Below are positions 33,031 through 40,997 of a DNA stretch of 59,465 nt, piece by piece. The stretch is from an uncultured Phocaeicola sp. (GTDB taxonomy: Bacteria; Bacteroidota; Bacteroidia; Bacteroidales; Bacteroidaceae), in assembly GCA_944321015.1 (NCBI GenBank), contig CALUJS010000014.1, positions 1 to 59,465 of the forward strand, in the 5' to 3' direction. The notes under the pieces are model-generated. The model was not told the origin of the DNA, did not search any database, and saw nothing but the letters and a program-made list of their open reading frames with translations. Numbering within the stretch: the stretch's first letter is position 1; every line of letters starts with the position of its first letter. The position numbers were made by a program, and so were the translations under genes.

Positions 33031-35865
33031 CTATGCAATGACAAGGTTCACAATCTTCCGCGGCACGATGATGACTTTCTTTACCGTCTTGCCTTCGAGA
33101 TATTTCTGTGAAGCCTCGTGCCCACGCACGGTCTGCTCGATGGTGGCGTTGTCGGCATCGGCGGGGAAATCGAGCGTGAAGCGTGCCTTGCCGTTGAACG
33201 ACACGGTGTATTTCACCACGTCCTCCTTCAGGTACTCTTCGTTGCAGACGGGCCATTGGGCGTCGCACACCGAAGTCGTGTGTCCCAGCTTTTCCCACAG
33301 CTCTTCGCTGAGGTGAGGCGCGAACGGAGCGAGCAGCACGATGAGGTCGGCCAGCACGGACGCCTTGTTGCACTTCAGCTGGCTCAGCTCGTTGACGCAT
33401 ATCATGAAGGCGCTCACCGACGTGTTGTAGGAGAAGTTCTCGATGTCGGTCGTCACTTTCTTGATGAGCTTGTGCAGGGATTTCAGTTCGTCGCGTGTGG
33501 GTTCGCCTTCGGTGGGGAGGAACTCGCCCTTGCGGCTGTAGAACAGCGACCAGAGTTTCTTCAGGAAGCGGTGCACGCCGTCGATGCCGTTCGTATCCCA
33601 AGGCTTGGACAGTTCCACGGGGCCGAGGAACATCTCATACATGCGCAAGGTGTCGGCTCCGTATTTCTCTACAATCATGTCGGGATTGACCACGTTGTGC
33701 TTCGATTTGCTCATCTTCTCCACGGCCCATCCGCACACGTACTTGCCGTCCTCTAAGATAAACTCGGCGTTGGCAAACTCGGGTCGCCAGGCTTTGAAGG
33801 CTTCGAGGTCGAGCACGTCGTTCGACACGATGTTGACATCGACGTTGAGCGGAGTGACGTCGTATTGGTCTTTCAGCCCCAGCGAAACGAACGTGTTGGT
33901 GTCCTTGATGCGGTAGACGAAGTTGCTACGTCCCTGAATCATGCCTTGGTTGACGAGCTTCTGGAACGGCTCTTCCTTCACGCTCACGCCGAGGTCGAAG
34001 AGGAACTTGTTCCAGAAGCGTGAGTAGATGAGGTGTCCCGTGGCATGTTCCGTGCCGCCTACGTAGAGGTCTACGTTCTGCCAGTATTCGTCGGCGCGGC
34101 GCGACACGAGGGCCTCGTCGTTGCGTGGATCCATGTAGCGCAGGTAGTAGGCCGACGAGCCGGCGAATCCCGGCATGGTGTTCAGTTCGATGGGGAAGAC
34201 CGTCGCGTTGTCGATACGGCTGTTTTCGGTGACGCATTTGTTTATGGTGTCCCATGCCCAGCGCGTGGCGTGTCCGAGGGGCGGCTCTCCGGTTTCGGTC
34301 GGGAGGAACTTGTCCACTTCGGGCAGTTCGAGCGGCAGGCAGGTTTCAGGTATCATGTAGGGCATGCCGTCCTTGTAGTACACGGGGAACGGTTCGCCCC
34401 AGTAGCGTTGGCGGCTGAAGATGGCGTCGCGCAGGCGGTAGTTCACCTTCACGCGGCCCAGATGGTGTTCCTTCACAAACGCTTTCGTGCGGGCGATGGC
34501 TTCCTTCACGGTCAGTCCGTTGAGCACGAGTCCGCAGCCCGTCATGCCTTCGCGTGGCGAGTTGGTCATGATGCCTTCCTTGGCATCGAAGCTCTCCTCA
34601 CTGACGTCGCATCCTTCGATGAGCGGGCGTATCTCCAGGCCGAAGTGCTTGGCAAAGGCGTAGTCGCGGCTGTCGTGGGCGGGCACGGCCATGATGGCTC
34701 CCGTGCCATATCCGGCCAACACGTAGTCGCTAATCCACACGGGGATGGCTTCGCCCGTCATGGGGTTGACGGCATACGAGCCGCTGAACACGCCCGTCAC
34801 GCGGCGGTCGGCAATGCGTTCGCGCTCAGTGCGCTTCTTGGTGGCTTCCAGATAGGCTTCCACTTCGGCGCGCCGGGCGTCGGTGGTCACCTGGGGCACC
34901 AGCTCGCTTTCGGGGGCAAGCACCATGAAGGTGACGCCGAAGATGGTGTCGGCGCGGGTGGTGAAGATGGTGAATTCCACGTCGCTGTCTTTGATGTGGA
35001 AGCGCATCTCAGTGCCTTCCGAACGGCCTATCCAGTTGCGTTGCGTCTCTTTCAGAGAGTCGGTCCATTCCACGGTTTCCAGTCCGTCGAGCAGACGTTG
35101 GGCGTAGGCCGACACGCGCAGACACCACTGGCGCATCTTCTTCTGCACCACGGGGTAGCCGCCGCGTTCCGACACGCCGTCGACCACCTCGTCGTTGGCC
35201 AGCACCGTGCCCAGCTTCGGACACCAGTTCACCATCGTTTCGCCCAGATAGGCTATGCGATAGTTCATCAGCGTCTCCTGTTGTTCGCGTTCGCTCTTGG
35301 CGTTCCACTCGGCGGCGGTGAAGGCGAGTTCCTCGCTGCATGCCACGTCCAGTCCCTCCGTTCCGGCGGTTTCAAAAGCCTTTACCAGCTCGCTGATGGG
35401 GCGGGCCTTGTCGGCACGGCGGTCGTAGTAGCTCTCGAACATGCGGATGAAAGCCCATTGCGTCCAATGGTAGTATTGCGGGTCGCAGGTGCGCACCTCG
35501 CGGCTCCAGTCAAATGAGAAACCTATCTTGTCCAGCTGTTCGCGGTAGCGGTTGATGTTGTTTACCGTAGTGATGGCCGGATGCTGTCCGGTCTGGATGG
35601 CATATTGTTCGGCAGGGAGGCCGTAGGCATCGTATCCCATGGGGTTGAGCACGTTGTAGCCCTGCAGGCGTTTGTAGCGCGCGTAGATGTCCGAGGCGAT
35701 GTAGCCCAGCGGATGGCCTACATGCAGTCCGGCTCCCGACGGATAGGGGAACATATTGAGCACGTAGAATTTCTTCTTCGATTCGTCTTCTGTCACCCGG
35801 TAGGTGTGGTTTTCCACCCAACGTTGATGCCATTTCTTTTCAATCTCTCTGAAATTGTATTCCAT
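33031..35865 (-). CDS. leuS: Leucyl-tRNA synthetase
   Basis: A 944-aa class I aminoacyl-tRNA synthetase charging tRNA-Leu. The HIGH-type motif is [16 protein letters not shown] at about 38-53; the CP1 editing domain follows (~225-420, with [18 protein letters not shown]); the KMSKS loop is in [14 protein letters not shown] near 715; the anticodon-binding helical domain and C-terminal domain complete it. The length matches bacterial LeuRS with a slightly long insertion. A minus-strand TATCTTTG at 35913-35906 lies 40 bases upstream. Confidence 0.97.
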   Translation of the reverse strand: MEYNFREIEKKWHQRWVENHTYRVTEDESKKKFYVLNMFPYPSGAGLHVGHPLGYIASDIYARYKRLQGYNVLNPMGYDAYGLPAEQYAIQTGQHPAITTVNNINRYREQLDKIGFSFDWSREVRTCDPQYYHWTQWAFIRMFESYYDRRADKARPISELVKAFETAGTEGLDVACSEELAFTAAEWNAKSEREQQETLMNYRIAYLGETMVNWCPKLGTVLANDEVVDGVSERGGYPVVQKKMRQWCLRVSAYAQRLLDGLETVEWTDSLKETQRNWIGRSEGTEMRFHIKDSDVEFTIFTTRADTIFGVTFMVLAPESELVPQVTTDARRAEVEAYLEATKKRTERERIADRRVTGVFSGSYAVNPMTGEAIPVWISDYVLAGYGTGAIMAVPAHDSRDYAFAKHFGLEIRPLIEGCDVSEESFDAKEGIMTNSPREGMTGCGLVLNGLTVKEAIARTKAFVKEHHLGRVKVNYRLRDAIFSRQRYWGEPFPVYYKDGMPYMIPETCLPLELPEVDKFLPTETGEPPLGHATRWAWDTINKCVTENSRIDNATVFPIELNTMPGFAGSSAYYLRYMDPRNDEALVSRRADEYWQNVDLYVGGTEHATGHLIYSRFWNKFLFDLGVSVKEEPFQKLVNQGMIQGRSNFVYRIKDTNTFVSLGLKDQYDVTPLNVDVNIVSNDVLDLEAFKAWRPEFANAEFILEDGKYVCGWAVEKMSKSKHNVVNPDMIVEKYGADTLRMYEMFLGPVELSKPWDTNGIDGVHRFLKKLWSLFYSRKGEFLPTEGEPTRDELKSLHKLIKKVTTDIENFSYNTSVSAFMICVNELSQLKCNKASVLADLIVLLAPFAPHLSEELWEKLGHTTSVCDAQWPVCNEEYLKEDVVKYTVSFNGKARFTLDFPADADNATIEQTVRGHEASQKYLEGKTVKKVIIVPRKIVNLVIA

Positions 35866-35905
35866 TTGCTTTTTGATTGTTTTAGTATATATTAAATAGG
35901 TGGTG

Positions 35906-35913
35906 CAAAGATA
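35906..35913 (-). promoter_or_regulatory. -7 box of leuS
   Basis: TATCTTTG on the minus strand, 40 bases before the leuS start. No clear TTG is seen at the expected -33 distance. Confidence 0.5.
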
Positions 35914-36017
35914 GAGGTTTCTCGTGAAGTACGAAAAACGAGGCGTGTTTTAATCATGCGAATGTGTTTCACCGCGTTGAAATCTCCCGTCGCAGAGGCG
36001 AATAAGGGGGGCGGGGG

Positions 36018-36048
36018 TTGCATGATGTCTTAATAAAACGTAATTTTG
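36018..36048 (+). promoter_or_regulatory. Promoter of the SulP transporter gene
   Basis: TTG (36018-36020), 20 bases, then TAATTTTG (36041-36048), a good consensus; the start codon is 46 bases downstream. Confidence 0.65.
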
Positions 36049-36094
36049 CGCCTTCTTTTTCATAACCAACCCTGTTTTAATCATACGAAAAAAG

Positions 36095-37771
36095 ATGAAA
36101 GGATTAGAGTTTAAGCCGAAGTTGTTCTCGTCGTTGAAGAACTATTCGCGGGCTTCGTTCACGGCCGACGTCATGGCCGGCATCATCGTCGGCATAGTGG
36201 CTCTGCCGCTGGCCATCGCTTTCGGCATCGCGTCGGGAGTATCTCCTGAGAAAGGCATCATTACGGCCATCGTGGCCGGATTTCTCGTGTCGGCCTTCGG
36301 CGGCAGCCGGGTCCAGATAGGCGGCCCCACGGGAGCGTTTATCGTCATCGTCTATGGCATCATTCAGCAATATGGCGAGAGCGGGCTGATGGTGGCCACG
36401 CTCATGGCCGGCGTGTTCCTCATCCTGCTGGGACTGTTCCACCTGGGCACCATCATCAAATACATCCCATACCCCATCGTCGTGGGTTTCACCAGCGGTA
36501 TCGCGCTGACCATCTTCACCACGCAGGTGAAGGACTTCTTCGGACTTACGATAGACAACGTGCCCGGCGACTTCATCGAGAAATGGATTGTCTACGTCCG
36601 CCATTTCCACACCATCGACCCGTGGTCGGCGCTCGTGGGCGTGCTGAGCGTGGCGATTATCGCCCTCACGCCGCGTTTCTCGAAGAAGATACCCGGCTCG
36701 CTGGTGGCCATCGTGGTGATGACGCTGGGCGTGTGGCTGCTTAAAACGTATGCGGGCGTTGACTCGGTGGCCACCATCGGCGACCGCTTCAGCATCAGCG
36801 CCGACCTGCCCGACGCCAGCGTGCCCGCCCTGACGTGGGACACCGTGAAGGCGCTTATCTCTCCGGCCATCACCATCGCCGTGCTGGGAGCCATCGAGTC
36901 GCTGCTTTCGGCCACCGTGGCCGACGGCGTGACGGGCGACAAGCACAATTCCAACCAGGAGCTCATCGGGCAGGGCATAGCCAACCTCGCGTCGCCCATC
37001 TTCGGCGGCATTCCCGCCACGGGAGCCATCGCCCGCACGATGACCAACATCAACAACGGCGGACGCACGCCCGTGGCCGGCATCGTACATGCCGTGGTGC
37101 TGTTGCTCATTTTCCTCTTCCTCATGCCCCTGGCGCAATACATCCCCATGGCCTGCCTGGCGGGCGTGCTGGTGGTCGTCTCCTACAACATGAGCGGGTG
37201 GCGCACGTTCAAGGAGCTGCTCAGCAATCCGAAGTCGGACGTGGGCGTGCTGCTCGTCACCTTCTTCCTGACCGTCATCTTCGACCTCACCGTGGCCATC
37301 GAGGTGGGTCTGCTCATGGCCTGCCTCATGTTCATGAAGCGCATGGCGGAGAGCACGCAGATATCGGTCATCACCGACGACCTCGACCCCAACAAGGAGT
37401 CCGACATCGAGCTGCATGAGGAGCATCTCGTCATCCCCGACCGCGTGGAAGTGTATGAAATCAACGGCCCCTATTTCTTCGGCATAGCCAACAAGTTCGA
37501 GGAAGAGATGATTCGCATCGGCGACCGCCCCAAGGTGCGCATCATTCGCATGCGCAAGGTGCCCTTCGTCGACTCCACGGGCATACACAACCTGACCAAC
37601 CTGTGCCGCATGAGCCAGCGCGAGGGCATCACCATCGTCCTTTCGGGCGTCAACCCCCGTGTGCACGCCACGCTCGAAAAGGCCGGATTCTACGAACTGC
37701 TGGGCAAGGACAACATCTGCAGCAACATCAACGAAGCTTTGGCCAAAGCCGGCGAGTTGGTTCGGGAATAA
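36095..37771 (+). CDS. SulP/SLC26-family anion transporter with STAS domain
   Basis: A 558-aa inner-membrane protein. Residues ~25-420 hold 10-14 membrane segments with the family signature ADVMAGIIVGIVALPLAIAF and VQIGGPTGAFIVIVYG, and an NQELIGQGIANLASPIFGGI stretch. The C-terminal STAS domain (~440-555) includes VPFVDSTGIHNL with the conserved Ser. Members carry sulfate, bicarbonate or dicarboxylates; the substrate cannot be read here. It has its own promoter; the GNAT gene follows after 34 bases. Confidence 0.93.
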   Translation: MKGLEFKPKLFSSLKNYSRASFTADVMAGIIVGIVALPLAIAFGIASGVSPEKGIITAIVAGFLVSAFGGSRVQIGGPTGAFIVIVYGIIQQYGESGLMVATLMAGVFLILLGLFHLGTIIKYIPYPIVVGFTSGIALTIFTTQVKDFFGLTIDNVPGDFIEKWIVYVRHFHTIDPWSALVGVLSVAIIALTPRFSKKIPGSLVAIVVMTLGVWLLKTYAGVDSVATIGDRFSISADLPDASVPALTWDTVKALISPAITIAVLGAIESLLSATVADGVTGDKHNSNQELIGQGIANLASPIFGGIPATGAIARTMTNINNGGRTPVAGIVHAVVLLLIFLFLMPLAQYIPMACLAGVLVVVSYNMSGWRTFKELLSNPKSDVGVLLVTFFLTVIFDLTVAIEVGLLMACLMFMKRMAESTQISVITDDLDPNKESDIELHEEHLVIPDRVEVYEINGPYFFGIANKFEEEMIRIGDRPKVRIIRMRKVPFVDSTGIHNLTNLCRMSQREGITIVLSGVNPRVHATLEKAGFYELLGKDNICSNINEALAKAGELVRE

Positions 37772-37805
37772 ATCGCTATATTTGTCCCGCTAATATCTGT
37801 AACGT

Positions 37806-38354
37806 ATGAAAATGACTGCCATTAACACATCGCATCCGCATTACGCGTTTGTGGAGAATCTGTTTCTGAGCGCTTTTCCCGAGAACGAACGCCGTCCCGT
37901 GGAAGACCAGCGCCGGAATGTGGACAACAACGAGGCCTTCCGCTGCTATCTGATAAGCGAGGACGACGGCCGTCCCGTGGGCTTCATCACCTTGTGGAGC
38001 CTTGACGGCTTCTGCTACGGAGAACATTTCGCCGTCGACCCCGCCCTGCGCAACGGCGGCTACGGAGGCCGCGTGATGCAACACCTGCTCGGGGAATTGC
38101 ACCGGCCTTTCGTGCTCGAAGCCGAGGTGCCGGCCGACGAGATGAGCCGCCGCCGCGTGGGCTTCTACGAGCGTCAGGGCTTCCGCGTGTGGGACAAGGA
38201 CTACGTGCAGCCTCCCTACCGCAGCGGGGGCAGGCCGCTTCCGCTCTATCTGATGGTGGCGGGCGAGACCGACGCCATGCCGCCCGTCGACACCGTGCGC
38301 CGGGCCATCTACCGCGAGGTCTACGGAGTGGAAAATTTTGCTGAAAACGATTGA
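37806..38354 (+). CDS. GNAT-family N-acetyltransferase
   Basis: A 182-aa acetyltransferase. The acetyl-CoA-binding motif A is FAVDPALRNGGYGGRVMQHL (RxxGxG type), and RRRVGFYERQGFRVWDKDY is the usual motif B. The N-terminus (LSAFPENERRPVEDQRR) is typical of a Bacteroidetes GNAT group. The acceptor is unknown. It lies between the SulP gene and a small unknown gene, all on the same strand with short gaps. Confidence 0.9.
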   Translation: MKMTAINTSHPHYAFVENLFLSAFPENERRPVEDQRRNVDNNEAFRCYLISEDDGRPVGFITLWSLDGFCYGEHFAVDPALRNGGYGGRVMQHLLGELHRPFVLEAEVPADEMSRRRVGFYERQGFRVWDKDYVQPPYRSGGRPLPLYLMVAGETDAMPPVDTVRRAIYREVYGVENFAEND

Positions 38355-38372
38355 CGACAAACAATTGCGATT

Positions 38373-38777
38373 ATGAAACTGACTGTTTCCTACAACGAAA
38401 TTCTGGCTTACGTGAAAGCGAACTATCACGTGACGCCCGGCCTGAATCCGGTCGACGGCCACACGTTGGACGTGTCGTATTCTCCCATGAAGTTCCTGCC
38501 CGAAATCAAGATGCGGCTGCATGTGGAGAAGGTGGAAGAAGATTCCGTGATGTTTACCTACGAGAGCACGCCCGGTTCCATGATGCTGATAAACGGCGTG
38601 TTGGGTTTCCTTCAGGAGAAGATGAACAAAGAAGGGGTCGAGATAGACACCCGTGTGCGCACCGTCTGTTTCCGCCTGAGCGGCATCGACCGCGTGAAAG
38701 ACGTGTGCCGCTTTGTTGCCTTGGACGACCTCTCGTTCGAGCCCGACCTCATCCAGGCCTCTGTCCGCCTGAAGTGA
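38373..38777 (+). CDS. Conserved-looking 134-aa protein of unknown function
   Basis: Not recognised. The protein starts MKLTVSYNEILAYVKANYHV, is beta-rich, and has no signal peptide or membrane segment. A Gly-poor, Val/Glu-rich middle (KMRLHVEKVEEDSVMFTYES) suggests a lipid-binding-like or SRPBCC-type beta fold, but that is a guess. It follows the GNAT gene by 18 bases and is probably in its operon. A 22-bp-period repeat begins just after the stop. Confidence 0.75.
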   Translation: MKLTVSYNEILAYVKANYHVTPGLNPVDGHTLDVSYSPMKFLPEIKMRLHVEKVEEDSVMFTYESTPGSMMLINGVLGFLQEKMNKEGVEIDTRVRTVCFRLSGIDRVKDVCRFVALDDLSFEPDLIQASVRLK

Positions 38778-38792
38778 CGGGGCTGCCACGGC

Positions 38793-38885
38793 CATATCGG
38801 TGGCCGCGAGCGCACATATCCACAGGCGCGCCTGCCCATATCTCTGCCCGCAAGCGGAAATATGGACGGGCGCGCTTGTTTATAT
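38793..38885. repeat. 22-bp-period ATAT/GC repeat, copy 5 (five units)
   Basis: Anchors at 38793, 38815, 38837 (CATAT), 38859 (AATAT) and 38881 (TATAT), all exactly 22 bases apart; arms include GGTGGCCGCGAGCG and CTGCCCGCAAGCGG. It begins 16 bases after the stop at 38777 and ends 16 bases before the next promoter. It is the longest copy in the window. Confidence 0.82.
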
Positions 38886-38900
38886 ATGGGGTTGAAAACC

Positions 38901-38931
38901 TTGATAATCTCAACCTTATTTCATAGCTTTG
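38901..38931 (+). promoter_or_regulatory. Promoter of the sigma-like/HExxH/Hsp70-like/AAA operon
   Basis: TTG (38901-38903), 20 bases, then TAGCTTTG (38924-38931), a full Bacteroidetes consensus. The predicted leader of about 180 bases runs to the start at 39118. Confidence 0.72.
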
Positions 38932-38953
38932 CGACACCGACCGGAGGATGTGT

Positions 38954-39052
38954 ATGAAAGATGCTTGGTGGTTATTTTCAGACGCGGATGACGCGGAAAA
39001 CGCGGATTTTTGATTATTTATCTGTGTCATCTGCGCAATCCGCGTCTGAAAA
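38954..39052 (+). promoter_or_regulatory. Leader with possible 19-aa peptide and 15-base hairpin
   Basis: Arms 38975-38989 (TTTTCAGACGCGGAT) and 39038-39052 (ATCCGCGTCTGAAAA) are perfect complements with a 48-base loop. Partial repeats of the motif (GCGGATGACGCGGA, GCATCTGAAAAATC near 39089) occur around it. A GGAGG at 38943-38947 precedes ATG 38954, which opens a 19-codon frame (MKDAWWLFSDADDAENADF) through the left arm. A leader peptide that could affect hairpin formation is possible; a repetitive element inserted in the leader is the alternative. Confidence 0.45.
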
Positions 39053-39117
39053 ATCAGATTTCAACGCACCTTCTTTCCGCGTCGTTCGCATCTGAAAAAT
39101 CTAAATCTCATACACGA

Positions 39118-39828
39118 ATGAACACGCAAGCCAAGATAATGAACGACCTCGCGACGCTGACCGACGCGGAGCTGGTGAGGCGCTATGTGGAGGAAGCCGA
39201 CATGCAGGCGCTCTACATCCTCGTCCGTCAGCGCTACTGCCGCAAGCTGAAGGCGGTGCTCGGGAAATACTATCCCGGCGGCTACGACGACTACGACCTC
39301 GAAGTGTGGCTCAACGATTTCTACTACGACCTCACCCTGCCGCGCAAGCGCGACGGGGGCAACCGCCTGGACGGCTACGACGCGGGCATGTCGTTTGAGG
39401 CCTACATATCGGCCGCCCTGCGCAACTGGGCCGTCGACCGTGCCGGGCGCGAGGCCGGCGAACGCGAGCGCAACCGCCCCCTGCCGACCTATGCCGATGA
39501 GGTGATGGGCGACGACGATGCCCCGTGTGGCGCGTTGGCGGCAGACGACGACACGCCGGAGGAAGAGCGCAGCGCCTCGCTCGTGCTCGCCCTGGAGCTG
39601 CTGCAGAGCTATCCGCCGGAAAAACGCTACATCGTGCTCACCTATCTGCTCTGCGACTGCTATGGCGAGAGCGGCCGACAGCTGCGCCTGCCCGCGCGGC
39701 TGGCCGAACAGCTGGGCATGGAGGAGGCGGGCGTCCGTCAGGAGAAGAGCCGCACGTTCAGGAAGTTGCGCGAAAATGCGGAAAAATATCTGGAAAAAGG
39801 TGTCACATTTCCGTCCGACGACGTATAA
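39118..39828 (+). CDS. Sigma-70-like (ECF-type) protein
   Basis: From ATG 39118 (MNTQAKIMNDLATLTDAELV) the protein has 236 aa. Residues ~14-65 (LVRRYVEEADMQALYILVRQ) resemble sigma region 2, a longer middle with MSFEAYISAALRNWAVDRAG follows, and the C-terminal ~65 residues (SYPPEKRYIVLTYLLCDCYG, then ARLAEQLGMEEAGVRQEKSR) look like region 4 helix-turn-helix. The acidic linker at ~135-165 is longer than in standard ECF factors. I infer that it directs transcription of its own operon. It could also be a sigma-derived regulator without polymerase binding. Confidence 0.72.
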   Translation: MNTQAKIMNDLATLTDAELVRRYVEEADMQALYILVRQRYCRKLKAVLGKYYPGGYDDYDLEVWLNDFYYDLTLPRKRDGGNRLDGYDAGMSFEAYISAALRNWAVDRAGREAGERERNRPLPTYADEVMGDDDAPCGALAADDDTPEEERSASLVLALELLQSYPPEKRYIVLTYLLCDCYGESGRQLRLPARLAEQLGMEEAGVRQEKSRTFRKLRENAEKYLEKGVTFPSDDV

Positions 39829-39868
39829 GTGACAGAAGACACAATAACAAGATTAATACCCGACAAGC

Positions 39869-40519
39869 ATGATTACTTTTCTGACCACCGTGGGAATCTA
39901 TGTCGCCTCGATGCTCGTGCTGGAAGGCGTGGGATGGCTCTTCAACGCCCTCAGGATGAACGGAGTGAGGAAGCGCACGGAAGAATGGTGCAAGACGCTC
40001 CCCCTGACCGGGGAAGATCGCCGGCTCGTCGAGAGCAACCGCGAACTGATGCGCGAGTTCTTTCCCGACGGCATTGAGAACACCCTGCGCGGCATGCCGC
40101 TCGACGAGCGCGTGGAGCTGATGAAGAATCTCATCGACCGCGCCAACAGCGTCTATGGCGTCGACGTATCCGTCGTGAAGTTCGCTCCGGCGAGCGAGCT
40201 GGGCGAATGCACCTACGGCCAGTTCGAGCGCGAGGGCAACACCGTCTCCGTCAACCTCGACATCCTGGCCTCTGACGAGGGCGACGTGATGCGCGCCATC
40301 GTGGGCACCGTGTTCCACGAGCTGCGCCACGCCCAGCAATACAAGGCCATAACCGACGAAAACTATGCCTATGGCAGCGAGGAGCAGCGCAGGCTGTGGG
40401 CCCTCAATTTCGCCGCAGACAACTACATCCAGCCCGAAGTGGACTTCGTCCTCTATCAGAAGCAGGCGGTCGAGGCCGATGCCCGCCAGGTGGCCGAACA
40501 CATTATCGAGAACTTTTAA
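39869..40519 (+). CDS. Membrane-anchored HExxH zinc-peptidase-like protein
   Basis: A 216-aa protein. Residues ~3-27 form a single N-terminal membrane segment (FLTTVGIYVASMLVLEGVGW). The zincin motif FHELRH (His150, Glu151, His154) sits in a helix, and Glu202 in QAVEADARQVAE is a candidate third ligand. The helical layout resembles small M48-like or SprT/IrrE-like zincins without matching any clearly. I infer a membrane-tethered peptidase facing the cytoplasm or periplasm. It follows the sigma-like gene by 40 bases, which recalls site-1-type proteolysis of regulators, but no substrate is shown. Confidence 0.72.
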   Translation: MITFLTTVGIYVASMLVLEGVGWLFNALRMNGVRKRTEEWCKTLPLTGEDRRLVESNRELMREFFPDGIENTLRGMPLDERVELMKNLIDRANSVYGVDVSVVKFAPASELGECTYGQFEREGNTVSVNLDILASDEGDVMRAIVGTVFHELRHAQQYKAITDENYAYGSEEQRRLWALNFAADNYIQPEVDFVLYQKQAVEADARQVAEHIIENF

Positions 40520-40534
40520 AAGACACGACAAACC

Positions 40535-40996
40535 ATGATTACCCAGACTACCATCGTATTGAAATACATTGTCCTGCGCAAGCGCATGATGAACGAGCCC
40601 TATCGCTACACCGAGCGTCAGGTGTTCCACACCGTGTGGCGTCTGCTCCATGTCGACCCCGAGATACAGCGCGCCTTCGTCGAGTGGTTCACCGAAGGGC
40701 GCGAGCCGCGCCTCAAGTACGCCGGCATCAGCTACGCCGAGTTGCGCAAGCACAGGAAGATGAACGAGTTCAACGCCTTCCTCTTCATGGACGAGCTGAA
40801 GCGCAATCCCGACGCGGCCCTCAACATGCTCGTGGCCAACGACGCTTCGCTGACTGCCGTGGGATTGGACGAGCTGCGCCCCGAGCTGCGCGACTACGTG
40901 GCCCGCAAGCTCAAGGAGCAGGCGGCCGACGACGCGAAGAAGAAAGAAGAGTTCCGGCTGCACGACAACGGCTCCATCACCTTTAAACTGAAATGA
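40535..40996 (+). CDS. Unknown 153-aa soluble protein
   Basis: Not recognised. It is helical and charged (MITQTTIVLKYIVLRKRMMN, later RHKMNEFNAF-like helices), with no signal peptide or membrane segment. The end KKEEFRLHDNGSITFKLK is compact and probably a beta-hairpin. It lies between the HExxH protein (15 bases) and the Hsp70-like protein (1 base), so translation is tightly coupled. An adaptor or substrate-recognition role is possible, purely by context. Confidence 0.7.
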   Translation: MITQTTIVLKYIVLRKRMMNEPYRYTERQVFHTVWRLLHVDPEIQRAFVEWFTEGREPRLKYAGISYAELRKHRKMNEFNAFLFMDELKRNPDAALNMLVANDASLTAVGLDELRPELRDYVARKLKEQAADDAKKKEEFRLHDNGSITFKLK

Positions 40997-40997
40997 C

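Noticed and set aside
36104..37666. 520-aa open frame on the minus strand
   Set aside because: It is antisense to the SulP transporter, is His/Arg/Gly-rich with no domain, and arises from GC-rich codon positions. The same applies to 13945-15645, 9800-11215, 40983-42503, 44872-46323 and 46340-47878.
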